Numbered from the stretch's first letter, positions 41,363 through 53,943 are shown. The stretch is 64,000 nucleotides of DNA from Sabethes cyaneus (GCF_943734655.1 NC_071355.1:236806027-236870026); one strand, 5' to 3'. A program made the numbers and translations. The notes: generated from the sequence alone by a model not told the origin.

Positions 41363-44030
41363 CTGACGAGTGGGCTCCTAGTAGATGAAGAGCGCTCTCT
41401 GAACTGGACAATCCTCAAGCGTCCGAAACGATTATCGCGCTTTGATGCCGGGAGGAAAAGGCATTATCGCCTGATATCGCCGTAATTTTCTCCCTCGCCC
41501 ACTTGCTCAAGCTTGCACTTGCGGAAGCTCAGCTCAACTTGTTTCTTGGTTAGGTGCCTAGTATCTTGTGTACTATTTAAATTCTGCCTGCACTCAAACC
41601 GAATTGGAAGCCGATAATAATTACCATCATCTGCTGCGAGCGAGGAGGATGCTTGGTGGTTTGGTGTGTGCTAGAGAAGTGTGTAAAAATACAATCCTTT
41701 GTTTATCTTTCCGGGAAAGTCTTCATTGTTTGGACATTATCAACAACTGGGGTTTTATAGGGGAAAAAAACTGGTGGGAAATAGCAAACATCAAGAAAGA
41801 AAACGCTTTGCTTTGTTTGATAATCAGGAAATGTATTAATTTATTCTCTTTGAAAATGAGTGATAAACTCTGCAGTTTGCTGTTTGTATGCATTTTGCTA
41901 GATGCTTAAATTAATTTTTTGCTTTGACCAACTCTGACTTTGCAGAAATTATTCTATTTTAATTATGCAAAGCGATCCCTGACATGGGCGTCAACCTTCC
42001 CCTGGAAAGAAAAGTAGGCGAGTTGGCCTGACAGCGGCCAGCTCAATAGCAATGTCAGACGAAGATATTTCTTCCTATTGTTCGTTCTTTAGTGATGGAT
42101 ACTACTATCTGTTAAAGTTTTTATAGCAGTATCGGGAACAACATTTGAATAAAACCTGCAATAAAATTATTTCATTCTAATCACAATAAGAAACTGTTTC
42201 AGTCTCATTGTTTTTCCCTCCCTGTGGGCGGAAGCGTTGCTCTACTGTCAGAAGCACCGAACAAAGTGGCCTCCGGTGCTGTCCACCGCCGCCGCCGCTA
42301 AAATATGCTTATCACCGGTTGGGATCTGCTCTTATCATTAATCATTAATGACCGCAAACTAATGAACAAGTCGGTGATTGATTTTGCGCGAGCACGCGAG
42401 CTTCTGCATAGTCACCCAACCCAAAAAGGTTGGCCTTGCCAAATTGTTGTGCGTTTCCCGTCGTCGCACTGGTTTGCCCGTTTGATTGGTTCACCTCCGT
42501 GTCCGATTGGGAAAAAGCAAAACATTGTCCACTTTATTATTGACCGCAACGCGCGCGGTTGCAGATAAAATCAAACTGTTGACATGCACATTTCGGCACA
42601 ATTTCGTTGTTAAAGTTCATCTATTTGTTTAGCCTATCCCGAAGCTGTTTATTTATTTCGCTGCGTTTGTTTGCAGGACAGTCAAAAGTTGTGTTATTTA
42701 GATCGAGGCAGGCCATGGCATTATCCGTTGCTGGCTTGTTTATCATTTCAAAACAAAATGATTCAGCTTATTTCTGTGCAAAAGAGCAAAGTTGTAGTTG
42801 TCAAGCGTTTTAGTGACAAATGTGCACTGTGGGAAAACCATTATGTAGGTTTTTCTTTAAAAAATAAATAAAATAACCCGTAATCTGGTTTTGTTTTCGT
42901 CCGCAGCTGCTGATACATTGCCAGATCATAAGCTTTATTGCGAATTTATCGGCAAAAATAATTTTCCTTGCTAGAGACATCACCTCGCCCAGTGACTCTG
43001 TAGAATTTTCGTCCAGGAAGCTGCCCATAATCCATCTTCACCTACGTTTCGTTGTCCCTAAGAATGCATCCTTCGTACGTAAGAACCTCATTGCACAACT
43101 TCCGGACACGTCTTTTGGCCACTAGATTCTACTTTAGTGTCCTGTTTGGAGGTTGCTTACTGGCCCAAAACGATCAGAAATCTTCTCGTAGGCAAATCCT
43201 TCTTGAATTTCTTGACGAGGTTTGCTCTAACTGTTCCCAATCCCTTCAAGTACAAGATCCAATCCTTAGTTTAACTTCGACGCTTGCTATGATCCTATCG
43301 ATAGTGCCGGTTCTGGAAAGGGGCATCCCAAAGCAATTTTCTGTTCGTGGCTTCCATCAAGTATAACTTCTTAGAAACAAAATTAATCGTGATGAACTTT
43401 TTAGAACTGAAAGAGAACACATTTCAAAACAAACACCTGTCAAAAAATTCCAGATCCAACCACTAGGAGCGCTGCTGTAAAATAAACAGAGCGTCCAGAT
43501 AATCAATGACTCGAGTTTGACGTTAGAATTGTTGGCAACCTTCTCGGCTGTTCGTCGAAACCTTACTTAACATCAAACTTAAAATCCTACAAACAATAGA
43601 TATTATTTAAAATTTTCAATCAAAAACAGCCTAATTGCAAAAAATAATGCTGTATGCTTCATTCTAACTGAATGCGCTTCAAACTTACCTAACCTAAGCT
43701 AAGTTGTAATGACAGTTTTCTTGGAGTTTGTGATGTACAGTAACCTTTTTTTCGGTTTTTGTATCGAACTTCTGCGACCAATTGAGACGCAAGCAAATCT
43801 CTCTTGTTTTCTGGGGTTTTATGCATCTAACTATCAGAGCTTATTAAACTTCCTTCGGGCTAATTTGAAGAAGAACATGGTAAGTCCACGCTTCGTGCTT
43901 CGAGATTTGAGATTTGTGCATAACGAATGAGTGGTTCTAAGAAAGAGTAAACTCGGCTAACTTGTACGCAAGGTGCATTGCGTTTGAGCAGCTAACTAGC
44001 CATAATTTGTAGTGGCACATGCTCTATAGA
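41363..44030. other. Unique-looking sequence, nothing recognised
   Basis: No transposon ends and no coding domain were recognised. ATCATTAATCATTAATGACC at 42335 is a clustered homeodomain-type site, and CCGCCGCCGCCGC lies at 42285. These are weak hints of regulatory sequence only. Short frames, for example 113 codons at 41568-41909 and 104 codons at 43052-43366, carry no recognisable motif. Confidence 0.35.
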
Positions 44031-45157
44031 CAGAACAGACGGGCAGGACAGACAGATAGGACCGACAGACAGACAGACAGACAGGACGGACAGACAGGAC
44101 GGACAGACAAGATGAACAGACTGGACGGATAAACAGGACGGACAGGACAAACAGAACAGACAGACAGGACAGACAGACAGGACAGACAGACAGGACAGAC
44201 AGACAGGACAGACAGACAGGACAGACAGACAGGACAGACAGACAGGACAGACAGACAGGACAGACAGACAGGACAGACAGACAGGACAGACAGACAGGAC
44301 AGACAGACAGGACAGACAGACAGGACAGACAGACAGGACAGACAGACAGGACAGACAGACAGGACAGACAGACAGGACAGACAGACAGGACAGACAGACA
44401 GGACAGACAAACAGACAGACAAGACAGGACAGATTAGACAGACAGGGCAGGCAGAACAGACAGGACGGACACACAGAACGGACAGACAGGATCGACAGAC
44501 AGAACAGACAGACAGACAGGACAGACAGAACGGCCAGACAGAACGGACAGACAGAACGGACAGACAGAACGGACAGACAGGACAGACAGAACAGACAGGA
44601 CGGACAGACAGGACAGACAGAACAGACAGGACGGACACACAGAACGGACAGACAGACAGGGTGGACAGACAGGATCGACAGACAGGACAGACAGACAGGA
44701 CGGACAGAAAGAACAGACAGACAGAACGGACAGATAGAACGGACAGACAGAACGGACAGACAGGACAGACAGAACAGACAGGACGGACAGACAGGACAGA
44801 CAGAACAGACAGGACGGACACACAGAACGGACAGACAGACAGGGTGGACAGACAGGATCGACAGACAGGGCAGACAGACAGAACAGACAGACAGGACGGA
44901 CAGAAAGAACAGACAGACAGGACGGACAGACAGAACGGACAGACAAAACGGACAGACAGAACGGACAGACAGTACAGGACAGCACAGACAGGACAGGACA
45001 GACAGGACATGACAGACAGATAGGACAGACAGATAGGACAGACAGATAGGACAGACAAACAGATAGGACAGACAGACAGGACAGACAGATAGGACAGACA
45101 GACAGGACAGACAGACAGGACAGACAGACAGGACAGACAGACAAGACAGACAGACAG

Positions 45158-45225
<68 letters not shown>

Positions 45226-46010
45226 GGACAGACAGACAGGACAGACAGACAGGACAGACAGACAGGACAGACAGACAGGACGGACAGACAGGATCGACAG
45301 ACAGAACAGACAGACAGGACAGACAGACAGAACAGACAGACAGGACAGACAAGACAGACAGACAAGACAAACAGGACAGACAGACAATACAGACAGACAG
45401 GACGGACAGACAGGACGGACAGACAGGATGGATAAACAGGACGGATAGAACAGACAGAACAGACAGGTAGGACAGACAGGACAGGCAGAACAGACAGGAC
45501 GGACACACAGAACGGACAGACAGACAGGATAGACAGACAGGACAGACAGGCAGGACGGACAGACAGGACAGACAGACAGGACAGATAGACAGGACAGATA
45601 GACAGGACAGACAGACAGGACAGACAAACAAGACAGACAGGCAAGACAGACAGATAGGACAGACCGACAGGACAGACCGACAGGACAGACCGACAGGACA
45701 GACTGACAGAACAAACTGACAGGATAGGCAGACAAGACAAACAGGACAGGCAGATTAGACAGGACGGACAGACAGACAGGATGGACGGACAGACAGATAG
45801 GACAGACAGACAGATAGGACATACAAACAGGACAAACTGACACGACAAACAGACAGACTTACAGGACAGACAAACAAGACATACAGACAAAACAGACAGA
45901 TAGGACAGACAGACAGGACAGACTGACAGGACAAACTGACAGGATAGACCGACAAGACAAACAGGACAGGTTGAACAGACAGGACGGACGGACAGGGCAG
46001 ACAGCAAAAA
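44031..46010 (+). repeat. ~2-kb satellite of a 13-bp unit (GGACAGACAGACA)
   Basis: The core unit is GGACAGACAGACA, nearly perfect at 44160-44410 and 45060-45260, with a (CAGA)n stretch near 45150-45225. Variants with GGACGGACAGACA and GAACAGACAGACA fill the rest. Larger blocks repeat too: text near 44590-44680 returns near 44770-44860. Because 13 is not a multiple of 3 and the unit has no stop codon on the minus strand, all three minus frames stay open (718, 535 and 469 codons). The Cys, Leu, Ser, Val-rich translations are artefacts and not proteins. Confidence 0.95.
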
Positions 46011-46512
46011 GGCGAACCTGTTTGCTAGGAGTGGAAGGCTACAACGATCACCAGTGTCAATTAACGTTACACTGACGAGTAAAAGTAGTAGTATGCCTTT
46101 AGCAAAGCAGGAAAAAGGGCATGGTAAGATGCAGACCCTGATGCTCACGCCAAAGCTTGGTGGTTCCGCACACCGAGATGCAGTAGTGGAGATTAGGGCG
46201 AAAATCGATGACCTTTACCTTTAGTGATGAACATGAAATTATCTTTAACGTGTTTTGCATGAAATTTGCTTAGTTGAACGCTAACTCAGCAACATAGAGG
46301 CTAGAGGTTTGACCGCGGAAAACGCACTTAGTGAAGACAAGAGGACAATAACTGCCGAAGTGTCGGACACACCGAAAGGGCCTCTAAACTCGAGAAGCCG
46401 AAAACCCCCAAAGCTGAAGAACACAGTGAAAGAGTGAAGACGACACAAAAAGAAGCTGCAAAAGATCCGTCGGTCAAGAGCGTGGCCTTCAAGGAGCAGC
46501 AAGGCGCTGCTC
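46011..46512. other. Sequence after the satellite, possible gag-like relic
   Basis: Plus-strand text around 46355-46440 reads AEVSDTPKGPLNSRSRKPPK then LKNTVKE before a stop. The basic, Pro/Ser-rich composition recalls a retrotransposon ORF1, but this is weak. Nothing else is recognised. Confidence 0.25.
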
Positions 46513-47725
46513 AGTGCGGTGGTCCAAAAGGGCGAAAAGCAGAACTTAATCTTAATCTAAAACTGTCAAAAGTTAGTCATTGCTTACTATAATGCAAATA
46601 AAAAAATAACTTTCTTGTGTTAGGAAATAAAGACATAGTTTCTTCGGCAAAGTTGTAAATATTGTAAAAACAAGCAACTCTACTGAAGAAATAAAATTTC
46701 TATCTTTATCGAGTGCTGAACTATAGTGCATATTCTTTAAAACTTCTTTAAAAAGTGGTTTTTCATACTTAACTTCTGTTAGTTGCATTTTACAAGAATA
46801 TAATGTTCTAGGCAATTATTGAAGTTCTTAAAGTACACGTTTTCGTAGAAGACTGCAAATCTTTTGGACTCTTACTTGCTGAGTTATCCCATATTCAAGC
46901 TTTAAATTTCCATAGCTTTACGAGCCCATGGAGTAAAATGGACCAAGCGCATTTATGAATTCAGCACTTCATTTTAAAGCTTAAGTCGAGTACTATAAAC
47001 TTGTATGGGTTTCGCTTGTCCCCAACCACCCAAATGAGAGTACGGCAAGCATACGTTTTATGTGTTTCGCGTTCGCTAAAGGCTCGATGCACGTCCATTT
47101 TTTTATGTTAGTAGAAAGACGCATGGTTTCTTCGGCAAAGTTATGGAGCATATAAAGGTAAACAACTTTGCTAAAGAAATTACATTTCTATTCCTTTCGA
47201 GTGCAGAGCTATAGAGTATTATCCTTGGAAATTCTTTAAAAATTTGTTTTTCATACTTAGCTTATGTAAGTAGCATTTTACAGGAATATATGGTTCTAGA
47301 CGATTATTGAAGGACTCAAAATACACGTTTTTGCGGAAGATTGCAAATCTCTAGGACGTTTCTTTACAAAGTTATCATTTTTGGCTCGTGAAGTTAAGGA
47401 AAAATAAAGCTTAAATAAGCGATAACTTTGTAAGAAAAGGTCTTAGAGATTCGCAACCTTCTGCAAAAACATGTGTTTTGCGTCTTTCAATAATCGTCAA
47501 GAACCATATACTCTTGTAAAATGCAACCAACATACGCTAAATATGAAAAACTTATTTTTAAAGAATTTCCGAAGAAAGTGTTCTATAGCTTTGCACTCGA
47601 TAGAGATAGAAATGTCATTTCTTTAGCAAATTTGTATATATTTATATTTTATATAACTTTTCCAAAGAAACCATTTGTCTATCTACGAACACAAAAAAAT
47701 GGACGTGTATGCGTAAAGCCGTCGA
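46513..47725. mobile_element. Non-autonomous element related to 53051-53943
   Basis: The left end carries GTGGTCCAAAAGGGCGAAAA after a decayed CAGTG, matching the CACAGTGGTCC end at 53051. The sequence then parallels that copy through AAAGACATAGTTTCTTCGGC, GAGCCCATGG and GCAAGCATACGTTTTATGTG. Internally, 46615-46890 and 47115-47390 are direct copies of one module. A third copy lies inverted at 47405-47700, giving a foldback structure. No transposase is present. Confidence 0.65.
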
Positions 47726-47902
47726 GGCGTGTGCTTTGCAAAAAAGGAAAGGGAAAACTAAATGTCAGATAAAACAAAGCCAAATTTAGTACCGCAAATG
47801 TCTAGTTTTTATCTCAATGGTTTTATCATTTTAGTGGTTTTAGCATTTTAATTTAGCTAGATTTTGTCTTAATTACGTCTAATTCCGTTTAGGAGCCCTG
47901 TT
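47726..47902. other. Spacer, nothing recognised
   Basis: AT-rich sequence without a motif. Confidence 0.35.
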
Positions 47903-48014
47903 TAGAGCCCCAGACATAATGCATACGGATTATAATATGTTGCGGAAATTTGACAGTTTTTCTGTCCAATTGCCGCAAATTATTAAAATCTATTTGTATT
48001 GTGTCTGGGTGGGG
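47903..48014. mobile_element. GCATACGGATTTT foldback, copy 3
   Basis: AGCCCCAGACATAATGCATA and the inverse-matching TTTGTATTGTGTCTGGGTGG bracket a GCGGAAATTTGACAG/CTGTCCAATTGCCGC core. It is more diverged than the copy at 15354. No clear target duplication is seen. Confidence 0.7.
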
Positions 48015-48439
48015 CGTCTGGTTGTTCGAGTTGGTTTAGATATTGTTTTGTTTAATATTTTTCTCGGTTTTTATCCTTATATTTTTTGTCTATTTATTAT
48101 TCCTCTATTTTCAGTTAATCCAATTGTTTCTAAATTATAGTTATCTATTCTTTAACTACGTTTATCTTTGGTTTTAAATTGTTCAAACTTGGCTTCCATT
48201 CCGTAAACTTCCAGGTGGCATTCCAGTTGTGCTGGAAGCCACATTTGGAAAATTGGTAAGAACACTGATAGGGCTATATTTATGAGAAATATAATGTTTT
48301 TAACTTTATTTTGAGGGATAGCTGGACATAATTTTGATTGCTTTAAAGATACATAAATTATTAAAAACTATTTGATAGCTTTTTGTCGGCATTGACCAAC
48401 ATGATATAATATAATTTTGTTTTCTATTTGTTGTACATT
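48015..48439. other. Spacer, nothing recognised
   Basis: T-rich sequence without a motif. Confidence 0.35.
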
Positions 48440-48545
48440 ATGGCCTAAGCACAGTGTTTCATTAATCAATTCGTTACGAAAATTTGGCGTCAAATGTCAA
48501 ATTTCCTCAACGTATCAAAAAACGGAAGCATTGTGCTTATGTTTT
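48440..48545. mobile_element. Diverged relative of the GCATACGGATTTT foldback
   Basis: The layout is the same: outer GGCCTAAGCACAGTG and inverse CATTGTGCTTA, and inner CGTTACGAAAATTTGGCGTC against GTCAAATTTCCTCAACG. The middle text differs from the three closer copies. Confidence 0.5.
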
Positions 48546-48639
48546 TAAAAAAATATTTGCTAAATAATTTCAATTAATTTTTGTACCACATAAAACCACC
48601 CATCGAACCCACCGTGTTGCTGTGCTACTGGCATCGAAG

Positions 48640-50330
48640 ATGATCAACCACCCATCGCCAACTACCGCAAAAGCACACAAAATGAACGGAGGAGCGGAGC
48701 AAATGAACACAATTGCACTTTCTCAGAGCTAGAGGTATATGGTGCATTCATTCCGTTTGCAGTTTTTACCATATTGCATATATTGATGTGTGCTTTATTG
48801 GGTGAACTTCATTCAATCCACCCATCATAAGCTCCTACAGCAGCCCGCCGATGACCGCTTAAGCAAAGCAGGCGAGCGAGTTTGTCGGGGGGCTTTTCTC
48901 CCTCACTCTCTCTTTTTCTCGGTCGTTGTCGATGTTCGCTCGTCGCATGCGTATTCGCTCTTTCGGAGAGATTTTGTCCGGCGCGGTGGAGATCGGTCCT
49001 AGCCTAGCTCCCGTCGGACGACCCGTCGGTGGGGCGGCTCAGTTAGGTTTTGGTACTCGCGAGAATCGTTTCAGACTTCTGGCTGGCTGGCAGCTGGATA
49101 CCTCTTCGGCTGCTGTTGATATTATTTGTGGTGAATTTGCTCGGTGCAGGTGGAACCTATTGTCTGGTATAGAAAGTGTTGTGTTTTTTTTCTGCTCAAT
49201 CATCGGAAAGGTGTTTGCCAAGTGCCAGGGAAATTGGAAACGTGTGCGAATGAAAATTGTCAATTGAGTGTAAAATTCGTGATTTTTGGTGTGTGTTTTT
49301 TTCGTCGGGTGGTGGACGCCGCCGCTGGAGAAAGGAGAAAAAAGGTGATTTTGCTTTGTGCCGATTTTTTTTTGCGCTATAGTTTCTACTAGAGTGCAGT
49401 GACCCTATTCCGGAGGCTGCCGTTTTTCTTTCTACCAACCACATCCTCCACATATTTTGTCTTTAACAACCGCGACGCGACTTGGACCCGCTCCAGGAAT
49501 TCAAATTTTGCAGTCCCGTGTGTGTTCTGCCTGGTTGGACCATTACGTCGGATACCGAACAAAAAAAACCTGAAAAGAGGACAAACGTGTGCGGTAGCTT
49601 TGCAGGCGGCAATCGTGACAGGGTAGCACCACGCGCTTTCGGGACCCGCGAGACGACAAGTGTGACAAGGGACGCTTGAGACGGGTGGGCTTTTCTGATT
49701 CCGGTTCCTATCCTGCTCGGTCGCGCTGGAGCTGTGCTGTCTGGTTTGGTTTAGTGAACGTGTATTGCTAGAGGTCACACTCGGCTTAGGGGAAAGAAGA
49801 AAGCAGGAAAAATACGTGTTTGCGATCCGTGACGAGTTTTTTTTTTTGAGTAGATGGTGCTGCTTTTGTGAATGATGATGATGATGATAATGTTGAAGTT
49901 GATGATGATAATGGTAGTGATGATAACTTGAATTCTCAGAAGAAATAATCAAAACGATATCAAACCGGTGGTGGAAGGAAGAAGATAGTAGAACGACTAT
50001 TTGAACAACAGTACTAACTGGTTGAAAGTTATGGCTGTAGAAAGGAACATAGGAAAATACCGCTTGAAAATGCCGCTAAGTTGTACCGATTAAGCTGGTT
50101 AGGAAAGCAAACTACAGAAAATCGACGGCGGTAAAAGTGGTGCAACGCGCGCCGAGTGGTTGGTTGGTTGGCGGCTTAGCGAGAGGCAGCCAATCGAAAA
50201 ATTGAAGGGAACCGCGCATGTTGTGATGAAGCGAGAAAAGGGTTTTTGTGTTACGCCGGAGCACACGGTGCGGTGTGGTGGTGAAATGTTCGACTGATAA
50301 GTGCCTGAAGGCACTAACTATGTTTTATTT
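48640..50330 (+). promoter_or_regulatory. GC-rich unique block, candidate promoter/5' exon
   Basis: This is one of the few non-repetitive, CpG-bearing stretches. A TCAGTT arthropod-type initiator lies at 49039-49044 just downstream of GGTGGGGCGGC. A (GAT)n run covers about 49872-49925. GT and AG splice-like dinucleotides occur but none stands out. The long frames (113 codons plus at 48926-49267, 187 codons minus at 49389-49952) overlap on opposite strands and carry no domain I recognise. I suggest a first, possibly non-coding, exon of a gene that continues outside the window. This is inference and could be wrong about the strand. Confidence 0.3.
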
Positions 50331-50780
50331 CGTACATGAATTTTCTGGGCTAAAAGATAAAAGCTAAGATTAATGATCGTTTTGCGTTTGGTGGCTTGGC
50401 TAGCACGGGCAACGGCCTTTTTGTGTTTGGTGACCTACTTGCTCGGTACAATTCGGGCTAGTAAACATAGTTTGGTGTTTTCTATCGCTGATGAAAGGTG
50501 TACCGCTTAGCGTTTTTGTACTTTCACTGTTTTTTTGTTTGTTGTAGTAAAAACAAAGGTATAAACACTGGTAAAAAAAAACTAATGGCATGGAGCTGTA
50601 CACAAAATAATCGGTTTCTGTTAGTATGAACCGAGGACTAAACCATTTTAAACGTTTAAAAGTATTGGCATTGGCAGATCGAGTTTCATAATTGTGGAAA
50701 ACTTTAACGTTTTTGGTAGCAAAGCAAATTTCTTTAGGATTTGGACCTTCAATTTAAAAGTTATGCTGAAAAATGTTATA
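50331..50780. other. Spacer, nothing recognised
   Basis: AT-rich sequence without a motif. Confidence 0.4.
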
Positions 50781-51611
50781 CAGTAATGTTCCAATTTTGT
50801 CTACCCCCGATTTTATCAGCTTTTTATCCCGATTTTGTCAGCCTATAAATTTTGGTCAACTTTTGTGCTTTTAAACATTATTTATAATACTTTTCAGCCT
50901 GCTTGAAAGTATTCTGATTCTCTGAGGAAAGTTTTTGAATAAAATGATGGCTTCTTGCGAGTAATTCGGGGTCAAAACTAGAGTATTTTTATAGTAAAAG
51001 TTCTATATTTCCTAAACAAGCAAAGGTAGAGGAATACTATATTCAGCAATGTTGTGTATTTTTACTATCTGTACAACTTTGTGAAACATGAAAAAGTCAT
51101 ACAACAACTACAAAAATAGCTAAAATAGCAAAACTGATTTTAACGATTTTTCATGCATGAGAAATAGGATTTTTCTATCTTTGCTGAAGAGATAAAAGGT
51201 TACTGTTTTCAGCATAATTTCTTGTAGTAATATGCTGTAAAATCTACAAAGTACACATCAATGTGATATATTGAAACTGAAGAAAAATAAATTGTTCATT
51301 GCATTTTTAGGGGGATTAATCAAAATTTGAATACCGCTGAACGATAGAACTTTTAATTTTAAGAAACTCTTCTAAAGGTTCGATAAACCTAAAACCAAGT
51401 TTTCCCGCCCAAAGCTAATGTGCACCAAAAAAGGTTCTGGACCAGTGTGCTACGCCCGGTTCATTGAGCTTTCGGTTGACCAATTGAGGGTTAAGCTCTT
51501 AAGTCTTGAATTTTGAAAAAAAAATCCCGATTTTTTTTCCCGATTTTGTCAGTTTCCCTATTTTGTCAGTCCAAAATTCAATATGGGACTGACAAACTCG
51601 GAATATTACTG
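50781..51611. mobile_element. TA-flanked element with CCCGATTTTGTCAG subterminal repeats
   Basis: The ends are CAGTAATGTTCC on the left and, inward from the right, CAGTAATATTCC. TA flanks both sides (50779-50780 and 51612-51613), as for Tc1/mariner. Both ends carry two to three copies of CCCGATTTTGTCAG. Between them sits a segment (about 50880-51494) that is the inverse relative of the 20779-21652 element, including CCCCCTAAAAGTG-type text and GTTCTATCGTTTGG/CTGAACGATAGAAC. So a composite or nested structure is likely. No transposase is present. Confidence 0.7.
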
Positions 51612-51865
51612 TAAAACATTTTTTAAAACTGTTTGTTGCTGTTGATTTTTTGATTCTCTTGAACGTCTCTTATTACAAAAATTTTGAACCAAGTAGTACT
51701 ATAATAATAAAATGTTGGTGAAACTACGTTGTGGTCCATAAAAAAGTTCACAATATTTTTTTTTCTTATTAATCGATTTCTAATCTTTGAATGGTGAAAA
51801 ATTCACGGCAGTTCTATTTTTTGTTCCACCGAAAAATTCGGTCGTTATTTCTTTGGGCTGGTACC
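51612..51865. other. Spacer, nothing recognised
   Basis: AT-rich sequence without a motif. Confidence 0.35.
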
Positions 51866-52312
51866 GAATGACCGAGATCCAAATAGTCGAATCACGAATG
51901 GCCGAAATCCAAATGGTCGAATCACGAATGGCCGATTTCCAACAACAGTCACAGATGGCCGAATCACGAAAGGGCGAATCACGAAAGGCCGAATTTTTCC
52001 GGAATGTCTAAATCAACAAACAAAATCTAAATCAACAACACATTTTTCGTAAATTCTGAACCTTAGTTTCAGAAAAACAAGACATACTCTGCGTCTTATT
52101 TTCTATTTTTGTAGATAGAGTATAGATAATTGATAGTTATTTCTTCCCCTAAGCACGAATGATTTACGTTTATTATAGGGTGCGAGGCATATTGATCGTG
52201 TCAGTAGTAAATTCATGATTCGGCCATTAGATATATTATGGCATTTGTTATTTCGACCATTTGTGTTTCGGCCATTCGTGATTCGGCCGTTTGTGTTTCG
52301 ACCATTCGTAGG
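51866..52312. mobile_element. Element with tandem CGAATCACGAATGGC ends
   Basis: At 51866-51992 the phrases GAATCACGAATGGCCGA and ATCCAAATGGTC repeat several times. At 52212-52312 the same phrases appear inverted (GATTCGGCCATTCGTG, TTTCGACCATT). The arrangement is an inverted pair of short tandem arrays around a ~220-bp centre. No protein is encoded. Confidence 0.6.
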
Positions 52313-52424
52313 TAATCCATTTCTTTGGCTGTAACTCAAGCACAAAGCACCGTGGATGGAAAGCTTTTTCCAGTTAATATGTATTTTTCCTGGAATCCAG
52401 TTGACTTCGGGGAGGGACAACCCT

Positions 52425-52570
52425 GGTTCAACATACTAATCCTCGTATGTTCGAATCTCGGCCTGGAGAGGCTGTTAGAGTCAGTAAACAACTGGCCTTA
52501 GCCTCACAATCGTGCTGTTCTCTAACAGTTTACCGAGAAGTTTGTTGAACAAAAACAGAATATCTAGTTT
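52425..52570 (+). mobile_element. Diverged tRNA-derived SINE
   Basis: The text CTCGTATGTTCGAATCTCGG (B-box-like GTTCGAATC), then GAGTCAGTAAACAACTGGCC and GTTCTCTAACAGTTTACCGA and GTTTGTTGAACAAAAACAG, follows the family order. The tRNA 5' half is missing or decayed. Confidence 0.55.
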
Positions 52571-53045
52571 CGAAAAAGGAATGTAGCATCAATGCTTTGC
52601 TTTGAAATCAGTGAAAATCGGAAAATTTTCTTTCAGTGAAATACGTCTAATGACTACATCTGCGTCTATCTGACTACAACTACATAAAATTCTACTACCT
52701 TTCGAACCAAGGCTGTACGATAGTTTTAAAAAATGCTCAGAGCCACAGTTCAAGCATGCTTCCACCTAAGCCTAGAATGTTATTTGATCATGTCTTCCGA
52801 TGAAAAAGGGGTTTCTCTATTCATTTTTAGTAGATGGTTTTTGTTAGATCTACCCACTGCTTCCCACAAGCCTCCAAAATGAGGCGCGTTCTGAGAAGAT
52901 TTATTTAGATCATTTATTTATTTCAGATTTGGATTCTGCAGTCTTTTCCGCTTATTTTGATACTAATTTTCAAATGATCCGTCCACGGGAAGTGGCTGAA
53001 AAACGATCATACACATAAGCGTTCCAGCGCGGCGTGGAACAACCA
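52571..53045. other. Spacer, nothing recognised
   Basis: AT-rich sequence without a motif. Confidence 0.4.
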
Positions 53046-53050
53046 CGACG

Positions 53051-53943
53051 CACAGTGGTCCAAAAGGGCGAAAAGCGGAACTTTTTTCCTAGCGTCCTTT
53101 GCTTTCATTTTATCATTTATGATCTTCAGCACTTTTGTTCGAATGAATATCCCCCTTAATCTAAATTTGTCGAAAGTTCGTCATTGCTTACTATAATGAA
53201 AGCAAAAAAATAACTTTTTTGTGTTACGAAATATAGACATAGTTTCTTCGGCAAAGTTGTAAATATTGTAAAGACAAGCAACTTTGCTGAAGAAATAAAA
53301 TTTCTATCTCTATCGAGTGCTGAACCGTAGGGCATATTCTTTCAAACTTCTTTAAAAATTGGTTTTCTTATACTTAGCTTTTGTTAGTTGCATTTTACAA
53401 GAATACAATGTTGCAGGTAATTATCGAAGCTCTCAAAATACACGTTTTTGCAGAAGACCGCAAATCGCTTGAACCTTTACTTGCTGAGTTATCGCATATT
53501 AAAGCTTTAAGTTTCCATAGCTTCACGAGCCCAAGGGGTAAAATGGGGCAAGCAGATTTATGAAATCAGCGCTTCATCTTACAGCTTAAGTCGAGTACTA
53601 AAAACTTGTATGGGTTTCGCTTGTCTCTAACCACACAAATGAGAGGATGGCAAGCATACGTTTTATGTGTTTCGCGTTCGCCGAAGACTCGATGCACGTC
53701 AATTTTTTTGTGTAAATAAATAAACACATGGTTTCTTCGGCAAAGTTATGGAAAATTTAAAGGTTGACAACTTTGCCAAAGAAAGGATATTTCTATTCCT
53801 ATCGAGTGCAGAGCTATAGAGCATTTTCTTTGGAAATTCTTTCAAAATTAGTTTTTCATACTTAGCTTAAGTTGGTTGCATTTTACAGAAATATATGGTT
53901 CTAGGCGATTATTGAAGGACTCAAAATACACGTTTTTGCAGAA
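53051..53943. mobile_element. CACAGTGGTCC-ended element, right end lost
   Basis: The left end CACAGTGGTCCAAAAGGGCG is intact and is preceded by CGACG (53046-53050), the same pentamer that is duplicated around the element at 54866. The sequence parallels 46513-47390, including GTTTCTTCGGCAAAGTTGTA and GCAAGCATACGTTTTATGTG. It stops abruptly at 53943, where an LOA fragment begins. The right end is missing, so a target duplication cannot be tested. Confidence 0.65.

Noticed and set aside
41214..41485. Poly-His and poly-Asp frames
   Set aside because: Artefact of the (CAT)n microsatellite.
44031..46010. Regularly spaced short repeats, possible CRISPR array
   Set aside because: The units are contiguous, with no unique spacers, and the genome is eukaryotic.
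43992..46148. Three overlapping minus-strand frames (718, 535 and 469 codons), Cys/Leu/Ser/Val-rich
   Set aside because: They are translations of the 13-bp satellite unit in three registers. No register is favoured and there is no domain.
49389..49952. 187-codon minus-strand frame, His/Tyr-rich start
   Set aside because: The start is the translated (GAT)n run and plus-strand frames overlap it. No domain is visible.
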